NCBI GenBank assembly: GCA_951217055.1 | Contig: OX578283.1 | Coordinates: 64,959,228 to 65,023,227, forward strand | Source: Gerris lacustris | Lineage: Eukaryota; Arthropoda; Insecta; Hemiptera; Gerridae | DNA: 64,000 nt | Direction: 5' to 3' | In this document: positions 61,466-64,000 of the stretch, one piece after another | Position numbering within the stretch: position 1 is the first letter of the stretch | How the letters are laid out: every line of letters starts with the position of its first letter | The notes under the pieces: model-generated | The model's input: the letters and a program-made list of their open reading frames with translations, nothing else | Databases searched by the model: none | Told to the model about the DNA's origin: nothing | Made by a program: the position numbers and the translations under genes

Positions 61466-64000
61466 TCAATTTTTTTAAATTAATATTTCTTAAAAACTAC
61501 TCGTACAGTCAAAAATTAAATTTTTAATTTAAAGCCTGCTTTTAGCTTCTTGGTCATCATCAGATGCTTGAAGAATTAGGAGAAGTGGGGTAAGAAATAG
61601 TAATTTAAATTTTAAATGACATAAATGGTGACAATAATGATGGCTAAAATCAAGTCAGTTATGATATTAAAATTTCATTTGTAAAGCATTTCTTTTTTTT
61701 TTTTTGTTTACTTAGAAAACTTTTTGTTACTTTACAGAACTTAAACCCACTTAACCAAATATTCACGCCAAATTTATACGTCATTTAAAGATACATTTAA
61801 ACTGAATCTGGTTGCATAAATCCCAATAAACCACTCTTTAAGTAATGCCGATCAATTTGAAATTATAATTGTATCAATTGAAAAATTATTAAATTTAACA
61901 AAATTAAATTTTAGACAATTTTTTTAAATAAAAGCAGCAGGTTGAGTTTTTAATTTTTCAATAATTTTAACCGGGCAATTTTTTAATTTAATAAATTATA
62001 GATGAGTAGCAGGGAAAACTTAATTTTGTTGTCTAAAATTATAAATAATGTATATATATACTTTTTTTAATTTTTAATGCTATTTTTTTAAAAATGAATT
62101 CATTTGTTTTAAAAACATATTATGTTTATACTAATATTTATATTTATTATTTATTATTTATATTTATATTTTATTTATTAATTTTTAATTTTAACAAATG
62201 TTAATACACTTTATTCGCTTTTACTAAAAGCAACTTTTTACTATGAAGTTCATTTGGGGGAGAATTAAGCACTTCATATAATTTTATATAAAAAAAATGA
62301 ATTTGTATATTTTCTTTTTTTGGTGTATTTTGTTGATTGCATGATATTTTAAATGTAGAAAAGAAAAAAGTAATAATAATAATCAAAAATAGATCTTTTA
62401 AGGTGAAGAAAAGTTGGCCAAATAGTGATTTAAAAAGCCTTTGATTTGATTTGAAAAGTTGGCTAAATATTTTTATGGTAAATAGTGGGTGCCGGCAAGT
62501 AGGGTGTGGCAGATGCTTAACACAAGACAGGCGTCCATGGGTTCTACTTGTGCAGTCTTACACATCGGCAAGAGAGATAGAATAAATTAATGGGAAAAAA
62601 ATGGTGGTTGTTACTACGTTAGGATATGATACAGGAATGCCCTAATAGGGTACATAAGACTATCTTGCCTTATCACTAAGATTTTGGGTACTTCAATAGA
62701 TTGTTACTCCCCTGTTTTTTTTTTTAGAATATAAATGGATATAATTATTTATTCATTGCTTAGTCTAAATAACTATTAAGACAAAGGAATGTTTAGTCCA
62801 AGGTACTTTTGGACAAAGGAATATCACACTTCTGTTTAACAGGGACACACTCCTGTTTTAATTGTAAGGGGAGTAGCAGTCTTTAGAAGTGCTATATTTT
62901 GGATTGCTTGCACCGATAAATAGTAGATAAACAATTAGTATGATATAACTATAGACAAGAGGGGTATAATGAGATAAGTAAGGTGTGGTACTATTGAATA
63001 ATATCATTAGGTAAGCCATGAGAGAGACTTCAATTCAAGTTTTATTTACAATTTTGAAGATTATAAGAATTTGTGTCATTCCACAAAATTGTGGGAATGA
63101 TAGATCGATAGGAGGGCGTAATAATAAGATCATTCTAGTATATCTGCCAGGTAAGGGATAGTACAGATATCGTCTGCTGGTTAGGGATAAATGGTCCATC
63201 CTTTGATGCTTTGATAACATTAAGGACTTACCTTATAAAGATTTTTTTGTTGTTTTTAGGGTCTGAGTACCTAATTAGGGCCGCCTTCTCAGGCCAGAGT
63301 GGACCTTCTGATCAGAATTGGCTCTCTTTTGCCCTAAGAAAAAGTCCTTGTTCAATTCTTCTAAATAAATGGAAGATGTACTTACTATTGTGGCTTATTT
63401 TAAAAATGGATACATATAATTGGTGTCAGGTGGAGGGTAAAGGCCAGCAATATACTCTTTTATGTATATTTGGGACTTATAGAATATAAGTACAACTTAC
63501 CCTCCTCCTCTAAAGTGAATATCTGCCGGCGCCCATTCATAATATAGAAAAATATACATACTTAATAAATTCTTTATACTATCATTATATAATTAAAATT
63601 AAGAGATATATTTACACTACAAGCGTTATATTTTTATTTAGAAGATTGTTTTTTTATGATTGTGAAATTATTATTTTATATATTTTTTTAAATGTTTAAA
63701 TTCAACCAAACCAAACTGGATGTATCTTGTACTTACTTTTTATGTTTTATTATCCTTTTTCCTTATCTATTTTTCTTTTTTTATATTCCTACATGATTGA
63801 GGATTTGGCACTTTCCTTTATTATGTTTAGCAATGCGGTAAAATTGTCATCTAGCTTTTAAATGTCAGTAACTATTTTTTTTGTTCAGTTTGATTTTAAT
63901 TGTGTGAAGTTTGAAATAACACATTCATTTTATTAGAATTTTTTTTCCCTAAGCTTACGAGCCAATTTTTTTTTTATTTAAATAAAACTGGAAAATAAAA
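61466..64000. other. AT-rich intergenic DNA to the window end
   Basis: Very AT-rich, with a mixed-composition stretch at 62,480-62,590 (gtgccggcaagtagggtgtg) and another at 63,260-63,360. The latter lies in an open frame (63,211-63,489, 92 codons) preceded by GTTGTTTTTAG, a possible splice acceptor, but the peptide is not recognised. The pair AAATTAAATTTTAGACAATT (61,902) and TTAATTTTGTTGTCTAAAAT (62,020) is an imperfect inverted repeat. No supported gene. Confidence 0.4.

Noticed and set aside
63211..63489. 92-codon frame preceded by GTTGTTTTTAG
   Set aside because: A possible splice acceptor alone is weak in T-rich DNA; the peptide is unrecognised, so not called as an exon.

Overview
This is non-coding, AT-rich metazoan DNA, most likely from an arthropod. 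That assignment rests on the mix of elements (a BEL/Pao LTR retrotransposon, 3' ends of LINEs, tRNA- and 5S-derived SINEs, a hAT-type element, Helentron-like elements and long inverted-repeat foldbacks) and on the base composition. I cannot name the species. I found no host protein-coding gene, rRNA gene or functional tRNA gene. Nearly every open frame longer than 60 codons lies in a repeat, a dinucleotide tract or a palindrome.

Layout. 1-10,680: AT-rich DNA with scattered repeat fragments, a 40-bp minisatellite in perfect register (2,691-3,135), a primer-binding-site-like word (5,209) next to a GC-richer patch, an inverted-repeat element with 79-bp tandem units (6,145-6,735) and an old Helentron-like copy (9,230-9,705). 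10,680-17,930: an (AT)n tract, a tRNA-like-box element (minus strand), a foldback nested inside another inverted repeat (11,932-12,963), a perfect 52-bp palindrome, a 150-bp tandem duplication and a head-to-tail dimer of a microsatellite-bearing element. 18,045-21,601: the only substantial coding content, a young BEL/Pao element (LTRs about 98-99% identical by eye) with gag, zinc knuckles and protease, but with most of RT, RNase H and integrase deleted. 21,600-31,120: hairpins, a gypsy remnant holding a foldback, several TIR elements, a 5S-like fragment, a SINE and a 1.25-kb near-perfect palindrome. 31,120-35,330: SINEs, a LINE 3' coding end, and 52-bp and 148-bp tandem arrays. 36,220-49,060: heavily nested repeats, including Helentron-like elements inserted into another family and into a copy of themselves. 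49,060-64,000: further foldbacks, MITEs, SINEs, two short Penelope-like terminal fragments, a 15-bp minisatellite inside an open frame, and plain AT-rich DNA.

Three cross-window patterns matter most. (1) Five long inverted-repeat elements begin with TA followed by GTCC and a CAGG word, all apparently at TA targets, although their interiors differ. (2) One interspersed family has the asymmetric ends of Helentrons/HINEs (a 5' inverted repeat matched about 22 bp inside a 3' end of CTAG|T) and includes a self-nested insertion whose empty site can be read from a sibling copy. (3) Several families carry pol III promoter-like parts (tRNA B boxes, 5S internal control regions), including a likely tRNA/5S hybrid SINE with a clean 15-bp target duplication. 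All family names come from motif reading, not database searches.
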